Shown here piece after piece: positions 1-10,567 of a DNA stretch of 64,000 nt. Origin of the DNA: Pyrenopolyporus hunteri (lineage: Eukaryota; Ascomycota; Sordariomycetes; Xylariales; Hypoxylaceae); contig CADCXC010000009.1 of the NCBI GenBank assembly GCA_902806595.1, forward strand, positions 1,798,001-1,862,000, read 5' to 3'. Positions within the stretch are counted from its first letter, which is position 1. The number at the start of each line of letters is the position of its first letter. The position numbers and the translations under genes were made by a program. Below the pieces are notes generated by a model. It searched no databases, was not told the DNA's origin, and worked only from the letters and a program-made list of their open reading frames with translations.

Positions 1-123
1 TTGCTGCTGCAGCGTGGCCGTCCCTTACGCTTTCTGCGAACAAACTGGAACCATCCTCTGAGATGCGCCCGGTAGAGCATATTTGAACCAAAAAGCTGAC
101 GATGGCTTTTTCTCTCTAAATAG

Positions 124-811
124 GTATTGATCTCGATCGCCACCACGTGCGCAGCACCCACCGCAAGGCTCCCAAGAGCGACAATGTCTACCTCAAGCTC
201 TTGGTGAAGCTGTACCGCTTCCTGGCCCGTAAGTGATCCGCGATAACCATTACGACGGAGGACTAGCGTATCAATTGCCTCGATAATAATACTAACTCCA
301 TTCCAAATCCAGGCCGAACGGACTCCAACTTCAACAAGGTCGTCCTTCGTCGTCTCTTCATGTCCCGCATCAACCGACCCCCCGTCTCCCTCTCCCGTGT
401 CAAGAGCCAGATCTCCAAGGACACGGAGGGCAAGATCTTCGTCGTTATCGGTACGGTCACGGACGATAACCGCCTGCTCGAGGTCCCCAAGGTTACTATC
501 GCTGCCCTCCGATTCACTGCCACCGCTCGCGCTCGCATTCTCGCCGCCGGTGGTGAGGCCTTGACCCTGGACCAGCTGGCCCTCCGCGCCCCCACTGGCA
601 GCAACACCCTGCTGCTCCGTGGCCCCAAGAACGCCCGTGAGGCCGTCAAGCACTTCGGCTTCGGTCCCCACAAGCACAAGGTACGTACAGCGGACTTACG
701 ATGGTTGGTTGTCAAATCGCTTATAATCTATAGAAACCATATGTCGAGTCCAAGGGCCGCAAGTTCGAGAAGGCCCGTGGTCGCAGACGGTCAAGGGGTT
801 TCAAGGTCTAA
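124..811 (+). CDS. rpl18: 60S ribosomal protein eL18 (3' part; first exon outside window)
   Basis: Structural protein of the large cytosolic ribosomal subunit. Three exons are visible: 124-228, 313-680 and 734-811, ending in TAA. The translation starts GIDLDRHHVRSTHRKAPKSD, runs through LYRFLARRTDSNFNKVV and SRINRPPVSLSRVKS, and ends with the basic tail GRRRSRGFKV, all typical of eL18. The exon at 124 opens with GT and needs a preceding ATGG to give Met-Gly. No ATGG followed by a GT donor lies in bases 1-123, so the tiny first exon is upstream of the window. Bases 1-123 look like intron, with CTGAC near 98 and TAG at 121-123. With a four-base first exon the protein would be 184 residues, the normal length for fungal eL18. 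The frame is intact. Recognition is certain; only the 5' end is missing. Confidence 0.96.
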
Positions 812-1487
812 GAAAAGTTCGGCGCGGGTTGGGTCTTGTGTCGCGTCTCTTCCGATATACCATAAATGCAATTCTCAACTGGGAGAGGGTTACGCTACTT
901 CGGGAGTGGTTTATGCATGGCTTGGCGTGATACGGGATTACGAAATCAGTTCATACAGAATTGAGATGCTTTGCCACTTTTTCTGATAAGAATCGTTGAT
1001 TTTTCGATTCGAATATTGTGACTGACGAATACCCGGTAACTTGGGGCGTAAGAATATTTACCGATAGGCCCTCCCGTCGAAATCACAGGACCTTCGATCT
1101 CGCACAGACCCTGATGCGTTCGGTTTATGCCGTTTATACAAATGCTTCGGAACCGACTACGGAAAGTCCTTTTCATAAGTTTAAGATATGCCAGGGTCTG
1201 GCAGACTTCCAATGGGGGGTGTCACCTGACTCCGTGCCCAGGTCGTGAAGATATACATGTATAGATGTCTTAGGTCCCTAAGTATTTCGTCATAGCTACA
1301 TATCACCCAACCTTCACCTTATCCCGGACTTGGATTTGCCCTGCATTAACACCTACCTATCCGTAGTATGCTCATTTCGACAAATGCAATTTAACTAGTA
1401 ACTTTACACAACGTCCTTTTCATCTATCTAGTTATAAGTCATCACCATTAGTTTTTCGGTTTCGTTTTAAGCTTCTTGGAGCTCAAA
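812..1487. other. Intergenic: eL18 3' flank and promoter side of the SRAP gene
   Basis: No convincing coding sequence. Overlapping short reading frames on both strands have no family resemblance. The stretch must hold the eL18 3' UTR and the upstream region of the SRAP gene. Confidence 0.6.
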
Positions 1488-2812
1488 ATGTGTGGACGTT
1501 ACTCGTTGGCGTTGGTATGTATAAAACTCACATCTCACCGCCCGATCTAGGGGTGAAGACTGACGACAATCAATCCCATAGCGGCCGGCGCAAATCCGCC
1601 AGATGCTGCAAGATGACGGCATGCCCGTAGACGACGCGCCGGACGACGAGGACGACGCCGCGCCCAGGCAAAGTTACAATTTTGCTCCCGGCTACCATGG
1701 CATCGTCTACCGCGCCGACGTGCCGGACTGGGGAGCAGGTCCTCGAAGGCAGCATACGCATGCTTCCGGCGAGGCCGCGCAGGAGGTACAAGAGGAAGGG
1801 GAGCCAGAAGATAATACATCTAAGTCCCGAGCTGTGAGGTACAAATTGCAGAGCATGAAATGGGGTCTGGTTCCCTTCTGGACCAAACGCAACCCGGACT
1901 ACGGTTCTATGATGAAGACTATCAACTGCAGAGACGACTCTCTCGCACAGAGTGGCGGCATGTGGAACACCATGAAAGCACGGAAACGGTGCATCGTTAT
2001 TGCGCAAGGCTTCTACGAATGGCTAAAGAAGGACCGGGATAGGGACAAGATCCCGCACTTTGTCAAACGGAAGGACGGAAAGCTGATGTGCTTCGCCGGG
2101 TTATGGGATGCGGTTCAATACGAGGGTAGGTCTTCAAGCCCGAATTGAGAATCAATGTATTGACTAACGACGCCTAGGCAATGAGCAGAAGCTCTATACT
2201 TACACCATCATCACCACAGAGGCAAATAAGCAGCTTAGGTTCCTCCATGACCGCATGCCAGTCATTTTAGAGAATGGATCCGACGAGATCCGCACCTGGC
2301 TAGATCCTAAGCGCCACGAGTGGTCGAGCGAGCTGCAAGCTCTCCTAAAACCTTTCGAGGGCGAATTGGAAGTATATCCCGTCAGCAAGGACGTCGGCAA
2401 AGTCGGAAACAACTCACCCAGCTTCGTCATCCCCATCGACAGCAAAGAGAACAAGTCCAACATCGCCAATTTCTTCGCCAAGGGCGCCTCGAAGAAAAAC
2501 GCAGCGAAAGAGCAGCCTAAAATCGAGGTCAAGGAGGAACAAGGCTTCGTCGCCGAAGATTCGACGGAAACGAAAGAAGCGAGTCAGCCTCCACGGGCTA
2601 TCAAGAGAGAAGCCGAGGACGACCTCGCGGGCGAGGAGCCTCCGAAGAAAACGGCTACGACGGCGTCGTCGATTAGGTCGAACAAAACGCCGTCGCCGAA
2701 GAAAGGGGCCGGACGGAAGATCAGCGCTACCAGCAACGGATCCAAGAGTCCGAGTAAAACTAAGCAGCCCGGTACGCAGAAAATCACAAAGTTCTTCGCA
2801 AATAGCTCTTGA
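1488..2812 (+). CDS. SRAP-domain abasic-site processing protein (HMCES/YMR114C type)
   Basis: Exons 1488-1514, 1582-2125 and 2178-2812 encode 401 residues. SRAP proteins form a covalent thiazolidine link through Cys2 to abasic sites in single-stranded DNA and so shield replication forks. Visible family signatures are the N-terminus MCGRYSLAL with the invariant Cys2, NFAPG (Asn42), WGLVPFW, INCR (Asn124, Arg126), GFYEW (catalytic Glu155) and HDRMP (catalytic His214). After the SRAP fold (about 1-260) comes a Lys/Glu/Ser-rich low-complexity tail. It contains KSNIANFF at 283-290 and TQKITKFF at 390-397, four residues from the end. Both resemble PCNA-interacting (PIP) boxes; human HMCES also has a C-terminal PIP box. 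An acidic, probably disordered insert at about 20-95 lengthens the domain relative to bacterial YedK. Splicing rests on the short first exon, which is needed to place Cys directly after Met. The family call is very secure; the PIP boxes are inferred from motif shape. Confidence 0.95.
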
Positions 2813-3278
2813 GGGCGCGTTTGGAAGCATGTTCCAGGTTAACCGTCAGTTTCCCGGCATTCATGCCGTTCTTGGATTTGGGCGTTACTTATTAGTATTA
2901 TGATATCCATCGTAGGGGAGTAGATATTTGAGATTTTCACACATTTTCATCAGGAGACGTCGGAAGAGTCCTGGCTCTCTTCTGCTCAAGACGACTTCTG
3001 CGATGCCCACCTATATTGGCCTCAGCGAAATGCTATCCGTCGCTATCCTACGAATAGGCACATATGCTCTATACAGGAGCAAATATTCATGCTCGATGGG
3101 CTGGATAATGGACTTTGGATTTGGCCGATGTACAATAATGGGCAAGAACTGTGCCTCGCTGTGGGCCTATCTCAAGAAGATACATCACATGAAATGATAT
3201 CCAAACTTCCTACTTTAACCTACCCAGCATCTCTTCCGATCCTACGGCAACTTCATAAAGGCCCATATATGAGGCCGC
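2813..3278. other. Convergent intergenic region between SRAP and AA9 genes
   Basis: Both flanking genes end here, so this should be 3' UTR/terminator sequence for the two. I see no coding potential beyond short chance frames. Confidence 0.5.
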
Positions 3279-4160
3279 TTAGCAAGTGAAGACGGAAGGG
3301 CCCGGGACCGTGTACGAGTGGAAGTTATTGTAGATGTCGGCGGTGTCTACGCGCGAGGCCACATTAGCAAGGTCTCACTCGAGTCCCGAAAGGGAGGGAA
3401 ACTTACATCCAGGGTCAGTAGCCTTGAAAGCACCGGGAATCTTGGCCGTGGGCCTCGGGGAGGCGCTGCCGCCACCGTTGACCTTGACCTGGCCACAACC
3501 GACGTAGAACTGCGGGATACCGCCGGGGTTGTGGATGGCGAGCGACTGAATGCGCAGCAGGTACTCGCCGCTGGGGATACACTTGGGGATGGTGAAGGAG
3601 TAGGTGTCTATATCCCAATGCTATTAGCACAGCAGTCCCCTCGTATGACGATGAGGAGATTCCCCTCGTACCCTTCATAGTCCAGCTAGCCTGGCCGCCG
3701 TTGAAAATCGGCGCCCAGTCGTTGATCTTGAACCAGTCTCCGCTACCGTCGTACTCGGCCGCAGTGCCCGGGGCCTTGGACATATACAGAGAGATGGGTC
3801 CCTGGTGGTAGACGGCCGTGTCGAGGCTAAAGGTGAACGGGTCGCCCGCGTTCAGCTCTAGGGTCTTCGTGCTACCTCCGGTGGCACCGCCGACGTTGCA
3901 TCGGAGGTCCTTGGAGTTCAGGTCTGTCATGAATCACGTCTTCTCTTAGTATCAAGGCAAACCGGGTTAACCCTCTTACACGAGGGAGCGCGAGCTATTA
4001 ACGAACCTGTGACGGGAGAGTTGTAGTTGGTGTTCCGTCGCACGTACTCGTACGGAGTACCTTTGGCGGTGCCCTTCGCCAGCGACTGGAAGATGTAGTG
4101 GGCCGAGGCGCTCTGAGCAGCTAGGGCCGCTGTGGCGACGAGCGCGACAAGGTTCTTCAT
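3279..4160 (-). CDS. AA9 lytic polysaccharide monooxygenase (secreted, no CBM)
   Basis: Minus-strand exons 4160-4007, 3923-3672, 3607-3407 and 3346-3279 (TAA at 3281-3279) give 224 residues. It is a copper enzyme that oxidatively cleaves cellulose or related beta-glucans outside the cell. The first 20 residues form a signal peptide ending SASA. Cleavage leaves His21 as the mature N-terminus in HYIFQ, the first half of the copper histidine brace; His91 (AVYHQGP) is the second. His161, Gln168 and axial Tyr170 (AIHNP, IPQFYVGC) complete the active site. SPVTDLNSKDLRCN after the first splice and the C-terminal YTADIYNNF and PGPSVFTC are AA9 hallmarks. There is no linker or CBM1. All three introns are 60-83 bases with GT...AG ends. 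The gene is divergent from the cellobiose dehydrogenase 3.3 kb away, its expected electron donor. GGCTAA at 4435-4440, which fits the XlnR/XYR1 core, lies about 275 bases upstream but could be chance. Regioselectivity and exact substrate cannot be read from sequence. Confidence 0.95.
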
Positions 4161-6182
4161 TTTTTATTTACTGGCGGCTAGCGAGGGCAGATTCGACTCT
4201 TTCGCTTTCTTCTTCTTGAAGCTGAGAAACTAGGAGTGGGCACAACAACAGATCAGAGCAGCAACAGCGGGCTCTGCTAGCTGCGCAGGCGTCCCGGGCC
4301 ACTCTTAAAAACGAAAGGCACAGGACCCATCCCCTTCGGCAGTTATCGCCTTCGCTAGCTGGTGCCTACAAGTAACGAACCCCAGATTCCGTATATGAAG
4401 CGGGCCGCGGCTCCAGTCGTCGAACGGGGAGAATGGCTAAGCATCGAGCTGAGGCTTGGGTTGGCCTGGCCAGGTCGGACGGGAGCAGGGGCTGGGTCGC
4501 ATACTGGGCGTCATAGGGTCGAGCTCTTTAATGATATTGATTAAACGGCTTAGCGAAGACGTTACCGTGGTTGGCTGTTGTGGTTCATTCTGGTGTATTG
4601 CATGGTTCTGGGCAATATAAGTCTTAAATAGGGGTATATATGCACGATTTGTTCACTACAATGGGTATGGTTCGGCACTGGGATCCCCGGAGAAGCGGAT
4701 GCGAGATCTCGTTACCAAGGGTCGTGTTAGATGCTCAAAATTGAGTAAAATTTTCCTTTCAATTACTCTAGTAATGGTATGATCTGAGTCCTAAACTCTA
4801 AACGAGATCGGGAAGCGATATTTGGCTATTCTTCTCTCTAGTGAATTATGAGTGATTGATGGATGGGTGAGCTTTCTCAAATACGGCTTAAAATTGTCTT
4901 AGAAATAGGATAACTAGGGGATCCTATATTCTGACTCGATTTCGGGAATCGGACTACTCAGTCTATATGTGAATGTGTACCTAACTTAGGTGACGTATAT
5001 GTAGGTATATCATAAGAGCTCCCCTTGCCTTGAAGCTTTATGTTGATTAATAGCATAACGGGATCCATGGTACTATCTGTAGCCCTGTTGAACCTACCCG
5101 CCGTAGAACTAAACAACTCGAGGCAACCCTTAGATTACTCGCTAACGAGACTCTGAAATTATCTTAAAAAAGATGGAGGTAGGATGCCAACTAGGAATCC
5201 CTAAAACTCAAGCCCAGAGGTTGAGAAAGGCCCAAGTAGCGGTCATCGTAATCTGAGAATCGCAATACTTTGTTCTTATGGCATTGGCGGCGCGATGGCT
5301 CGCCAAAGGCACAATATCAACAATCAGGGGAGCTCGAAGATAGGGATATAGGGGACCGAGATATACTTATATCTCCGTGCTTCGCTTCGGGATGTGTCTC
5401 TATCAGACTTATGGCGAGATTGAGAAGTCGTATTGAAACATAATGTGAGAAAAGGCTCCACCAATAGCGTCGAGCATATTTGCCAGCATTTCTTTCTAGA
5501 AATCGTCTGTAGACGGGGACTGGTGGAAACGGGACGTGGATGCCGAGTCCACCGCGCCCAAAAGGGGAACGAAGCCGCCACGACCACGTTGAGCTTGTCT
5601 TCGGTTCGCGCCGTCTCCTCTCCAAATAATAGCTCGTGACTATATAGCAATAGACTGCATGTAAATACGCAGAGCTTGAGAAATAAACTCTCGTGCCCTT
5701 GTTGCAGGGTGTGACCTTGTGACGGCAGCCTCAATCGGCCCTCGCAACCGAATGGAATCCCATGTGGGTTAGTTCCGGGAGGGCTGGCCAGATTTGGGGG
5801 GAGGTTTCGGGGCGGAATGCGGTGGGAGGCAGGCGTATTTGGTGCTTACGAGAGCAGACAAAGGTTCTTTGGCAGCAGATGCAGAATATAGGCTGAGACA
5901 CGGGAAGGGAAAAGCAAAATGGAATCGCCGAAGGACAAACCTGGAAAGCAATCTCATCCATGTATATTTATCCAAATCAACATCCAATTAACCTTACGCT
6001 TGGCCAGGGGCCGCTAACGGGATCCCTGTAGAGCACACGATGCTAGAGACCGAAAAGCCGTTGAAGACGTTCGGGGGATCATCCGTGGGATGTTTGGTGG
6101 AGGTAGGTAGCACTTGGTAAAGAGGTGGATGGTGAGAAATACGAATCTAGAGCACGACTGAGAGAAAATATCGAAGAGGAGG

Positions 6183-6238
6183 ACATGGTACCTAACATGG
6201 TACCTACCCAGGTACCTAACATGGGGCCTAGCATGGGG
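6183..6238 (+). repeat. Imperfect short tandem repeat based on GGTACCTAACATGG
   Basis: The words ACATGGTACCT, GGTACCTAACATGG and GCCTAGCATGGGG follow one another as degenerate copies about 14 bases apart. The GGTACCTA core also matches the dispersed palindromic motif seen elsewhere in the window. Confidence 0.55.
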
Positions 6239-6534
6239 GAAGCGGGGTCAAGGTGAACCCGTGTGGGGGAAGGAGGAATGGGCTGAGCCGGCCCTAACGA
6301 TCCCCTAACGATCACCTAATGGGCTTATGGCTGGAATCACGGGCCTGAGCTGCCCGCTGGAGGCACTGAGTGTGGGGAATCCTCGACGCTTTCGTAGCAA
6401 GTTAGGTACTCCGTAACGCCGCCAAGACGGGCGTCGAAGCATCCAAGCTATCAACCATAAATCTGCTCAAATTGGGGGAATAAGACTAAGACCAAGACTG
6501 TATTGTACAATACCGAAGTACCGGGAACATCGTC

Positions 6535-6580
6535 AAAAAAAAAAAAAAAAAAAAAAAAAAAGAAAGAAAGAAAAAAAAAA
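6535..6580 (+). repeat. Poly(A) tract with GAAA repeats
   Basis: A run of about 26 A at 6535-6560 is followed by GAAA units and another A-run. It could be the decayed tail of a retroposed element or a simple nucleosome-excluding tract. No element body is recognisable next to it. Confidence 0.7.
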
Positions 6581-7481
6581 CAACAAGATGAGGACCAAGA
6601 CCTGCTTCTTCATCTCCAACTTCACTGGTCCGCCACTCCAACGCTTGACCATTCCACGCCTCGCGATTGGCCCACGGTTCCAGGTCCCAGCCGTCCATTG
6701 ATCTGTCCCTGACAGCAATTTGTACATATCCCCCGGTCTTGTTGAGTTTCCGTTGATCTCCTCTGCTCCCGTTACACTCCCGACTTGGCCTGCTCGATAC
6801 TCTACATGGCACATGTGAATTGCCTTGTTGAACTCACTCTACGTTACTCTACATACTCGGCTTGGCCTAGCTACCTCGCCTCGGTCTTGTACATACCTCC
6901 CCGTTTGCCCACCCACCCGCGGAGGTAGGTAGTACTCACGGTAGTCTTTTGTTTTCTACCGGGCATCTCGGTCTCAGTCTCAGGCTTGATCAATTGCAAG
7001 ATCTTGTACTACATTTCCATCTTATTTCCCCTTCTCTTACCTCCGTACCCAATATCGCTTGGGTTACTCGTCCCTAGGCGCCCTTGGTAGGCAACCCTGA
7101 GCGTCTATCGCCTATTCTAACCAGTCGGGTTGCGTTACGATCCTCTTCCCGGGCCTGAAACAATATACAGGCCCTCGTTGCAGGACACTAGCATAAACCC
7201 GTGCTATACCGTTTCTATACGGATCCTCCCCGGCATCATCTTCCGCAATCCAGTTCGTGCTTTAGCCAGGCCCTTCGGCTTTACCAGTAGCTACAGCATT
7301 GCTTACCTTGTAGATCATGTCCTATCACGTCTTCGCTCCCGGAAACTCGGGCGAGCGATGGATGTCTTGGCTTCATAGATCCCACGGCGCGATGCCATTT
7401 ATTAATCGCCTCAGATCCCATTCTCCATAGCATACCAGCCACGCCTCCCCAGGTCTTGGATGCTTGGCCACTGACCTCAAT

Positions 7482-10373
7482 ATGCCACCCTTCTCACGTA
7501 TTGCGACTGCTGTTCTAGCAGCCGCTACTGGTGAGTTTTGAGACGTCCTCGATACGCAAAGAACGATGCTAAACGCGCGCAGCTTTCCGGACCTGCCTCG
7601 CTCAAGATCCGGTTCCGTACACCGATCCGACTACGGGAATCGAGTTCGGCACATGGGTTCAGGGTGACCAAACTGTCGGTCTCGCGCTGCCTGGAGATGC
7701 CTTGACCAAAAATGCGGATGAGTATATCGGTATTCTGGTGCGTGGATCTGGCTGGGTTTTCAGTGATCTTTACTAAAAACATTCGTAGAAATGCTCCACG
7801 GGTTGGTGCGGTATATCCCATGGAGAGTCCGGACAGATGACGCAGGCCTTGCTGCTCGTTGCTTGGCCCTACGAAGACCGAGTACTTACATCTTTCCGGT
7901 TCGCAACTGGATACAACTTACCCGGAATTTATACCGGAAACGCAACCCTAACCCAGATCTCATCCAAGGTCACTGAAACTGGCTTTGAGGTTATCTACCG
8001 GTGCCAGAATTGCTTCGCTTGGGATCAAGATGGTACCAGCGGCCACGTCGAAACCACCAACGGGCTTCTTGTCCTAGGACGAGCCTCGGCAAAAACCGTA
8101 CCCTCTAACCCTGAATGTCCCACCGACATCAAATTTGTACAGCACCAGAGCTTTGGACAATTTGGCGCTCCTTTACAGAATGTCACAAATGCCAAGTACT
8201 CTGACTGGGCGAGCTTACCCACGTTAACCGTCCCTGATGACTGTGCTCCCACTACCCCACAGCCACCACCGATTCGCGCCTGTGCCAAGGAGATGGCAGA
8301 CCAGGTATTCGACTACATTGTCGTCGGTGCCGGCGCTGGCGGTATCCCAATTGCGGATAGGTTAAGTGAGAAGGGCCACAGCGTTTTGTTGCTCGAGAAG
8401 GGACCGCCTTCCACCGGTCTATGGGGTGGAGGTCTAAAGCCGCTGTGGCTTGAGAAGACGGATCTTACGCGATTCGACGTTCCCGGCTTATGCAACCAGA
8501 TTTGGGTCGATTCGGACGGTGTCGCTTGCCTGGATACCGACCAAATGGCTGGATGTGTTCTCGGTGGGGGCACGGCCGTTAACGCCGGCTTGTGGTGGAG
8601 GGTAGGTCTCTTAGCCATCTCTCCAAACGTTTAGATGCTGATTCTCTCCAGCCAAACCCCAAGGACTGGGATGAAAACTTTCCGAACGGATGGCGTGACA
8701 AGGACCTCAAAGCCGCTACGGATCGGGCGTTCAAACGCATCCCAGGAACTACGAGGCCTTCTCAAGATGGTGAATTATACATGCATCAGGGGCTCGATGT
8801 CATCGCTGGCGGACTGGAGGCAGCAGGGTGGAAGAATATACCCGTCCCCAACGATGCTCCGACCGAGAAGAACCATACTTTCGGTGCCACAACATACATG
8901 TTCGCTAACGGCGAGAGAGGTGGTCCGCTAGCTACTTACCTAGTTACCGCGGCTAAGCGTGATAACTTCGCTCTCTGGATGAACACGCCAGCGAGAAGAG
9001 CTCTCAGGACAGGTAGCCAGATCACCGGAGTCGAATTAGATTGCACGGTAGAAGGTGGTGGTTATGGTACTGTCAATGTTACCCCTAACACTGGACGAGT
9101 TATTGTTTCTGCCGGAACGTTCGGCTCAGCGAAATTCCTCCTAAGGAGTAAGTGGCGACGGCGTGATCTTCATTTGCGCTTATAGCGAGATACTGACTAT
9201 TGTAGGTGGTATTGGCCCGGCCGATCAACTTGAGGTCGTCGCCTCGTCGTCCTCCGATGGCAAATCTTTTATCGAAAAGGAATCCTGGATTAACCTTCCG
9301 GTCGGCTACAACTTGATCGATCACGTCAACGTAAGTAAACTACCGGTGATGACAGGGCTTCTCTGACTCAGGCGCACATAGACCGATACCTATTTCACAC
9401 ACCCAGATGTCGTGTTCTACGACTTCTACGAGGCGTGGACCAGCCCTATCCCTGAAGATAAGCAGAAATATCTTGGTAAGTATTAACAGGGAGTATGGCT
9501 TCGAGCATTTCACTTGAGCATTTCACTTACTTTTTCTTAGCCAACCGTAGCGGCATCTTGGCACAGGCTGCTCCTAACATCGGCCCTGTAGTACGTACAC
9601 AATCTCTCGTCCTTTTCAAATTTAGGTATCTAACATGTTGTCCAGTTCTGGGATGAGATTAAGGGAGCGGATGGAGTAGTACGTCAGCTACAGTGGACAG
9701 CTCGTGTTGAAGGCGCCGACGTTACGAACAGCACCAGTAGGTCGCTATCCAAGAGGCGTTCAAAAAGATAGAGCTAAAGTTACATAGACACCATGATCAT
9801 GAGCCAATACCTCGGTAGGGGCCAGACCTCCCGAGGCCGCATGACCATCGACACTGGACTAAGCACCGTCGTCTCAACCCCGCCTTACCTCCAAGATCCG
9901 AATGACAAGGCGGCCGTCATTCAGGGTATCGAGAATTTGCGCAATGCCTTAGGCAGCGTGAAGAATCTCGAGTTCCAACTACCTGCCGCGAACCAAACCA
10001 CGGAATCCTATGTCGATGGTATTGAAGTAACGTCGGCCAAACGTCGCTCAAACCACTGGATGGGTTCGTAGTTTTTTAGCCCCTTTTTTCTATCGAATCT
10101 TACTAACAACCCTCCTTAGGTACGGCCAAGTTGGGTACGGATGATGGTCGCAAGGAGAAGGGCACGGCGGTTGTCGATCTTAACACCAAGGTTTACGGCA
10201 CCGACAACCTCTTCGTCGTCGACGGCTCAATCTTCCCCGGTATGGTTACTGGAAACCCTTCGGCCATGATCGTGGCCGCGGCCGAGTTCGCTGCCGAGAA
10301 GATCCTCGCATTGGCACCGAGGGCCCCACCAAAGGCAACGAAGAACACCGGGGGACAGATCATCGTCCTATAG
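7482..10373 (+). CDS. cdh: Cellobiose dehydrogenase (AA8 cytochrome + AA3_1 flavin domains)
   Basis: Ten exons: 7482-7530, 7583-7737, 7789-8601, 8652-9147, 9206-9330, 9382-9475, 9541-9590, 9646-9736, 9788-10063 and 10120-10373 (TAG), giving 800 residues with every phase consistent. It is a secreted flavocytochrome: the flavin domain oxidises cellobiose and cello-oligosaccharides at C1, and the b-type cytochrome passes electrons to LPMOs. An N-terminal signal peptide (about 1-20) precedes the AA8 domain, where Met85 (QMTQALLLVAWP) and His187 (FVQHQSFGQFG) fit the axial haem ligands. A short Pro/Thr linker leads to the AA3_1 domain with the FAD loop GAGAGG at 248-253. CNQIW, QMAGCVLGGGTAVNAGLW and NGERGGPLATYLV follow, then catalytic His714 (SNHWMG) and Asn762 (TGNPSA). 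The protein ends soon after, without CBM1, as in class II CDHs lacking a binding module. Its LPMO partner is the divergent neighbour. No frame damage is visible. The family call is very secure; individual small exons are predictions. The exon 10 start rests on reading frame and could be off by a base. Confidence 0.94.
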
Positions 10374-10567
10374 ACTAGTCCAGTCCATCCTAAGCCGTCT
10401 TAGACTTGATGACTATATGTGCTTGGACAAAATTCTTGTACATATGTTTCTACGTCCTGGAGTGCCTATAAGCCATTCATAAATTACATATACATATATA
10501 TATACACGCGAATTTCCATACTAGATTTTACATAATATTTCCGCGATATGCATGACGTGGTTCGTAG
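10374..10567. terminator. Convergent 3' region shared by CDH and the Zn2Cys6 gene
   Basis: Only 194 bases separate the two stop codons, so both transcripts must end here or overlap. It contains TA-rich words around 10480-10505 (ACATATACATATATATATAC) that could serve polyadenylation. No defined terminator can be assigned. Confidence 0.4.

Larger units (their letters stand above)
4161..7481. other. 3.3 kb divergent intergenic region between AA9 and CDH
   Basis: No gene recognised. It should contain both promoters. Seen in it: an A-run with GAAA repeats (6535-6580), an imperfect short repeat built on GGTACCTAACATGG (6183-6238), pyrimidine-rich stretches toward the CDH start, and a CCAAT word near 7050. 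The several 60-140 codon frames (for example 5324-5734 and 6486-6814) overlap each other on both strands and include translated homopolymer, so I do not accept them as genes. Confidence 0.5.

Noticed and set aside
360..986. 208-codon frame starting inside eL18
   Set aside because: Reads through the second eL18 intron into the 3' flank. The spliced form restores the conserved eL18 C-terminus, so the unspliced frame is not a separate gene.
3318..3680. 120-codon plus-strand frame
   Set aside because: Antisense shadow of AA9 exons.
4435..4440. GGCTAA as a definite XlnR/XYR1 operator for the AA9 gene
   Set aside because: A six-base word is expected by chance about every 2 kb per strand. I mention it in the AA9 entry but do not list it as a site.
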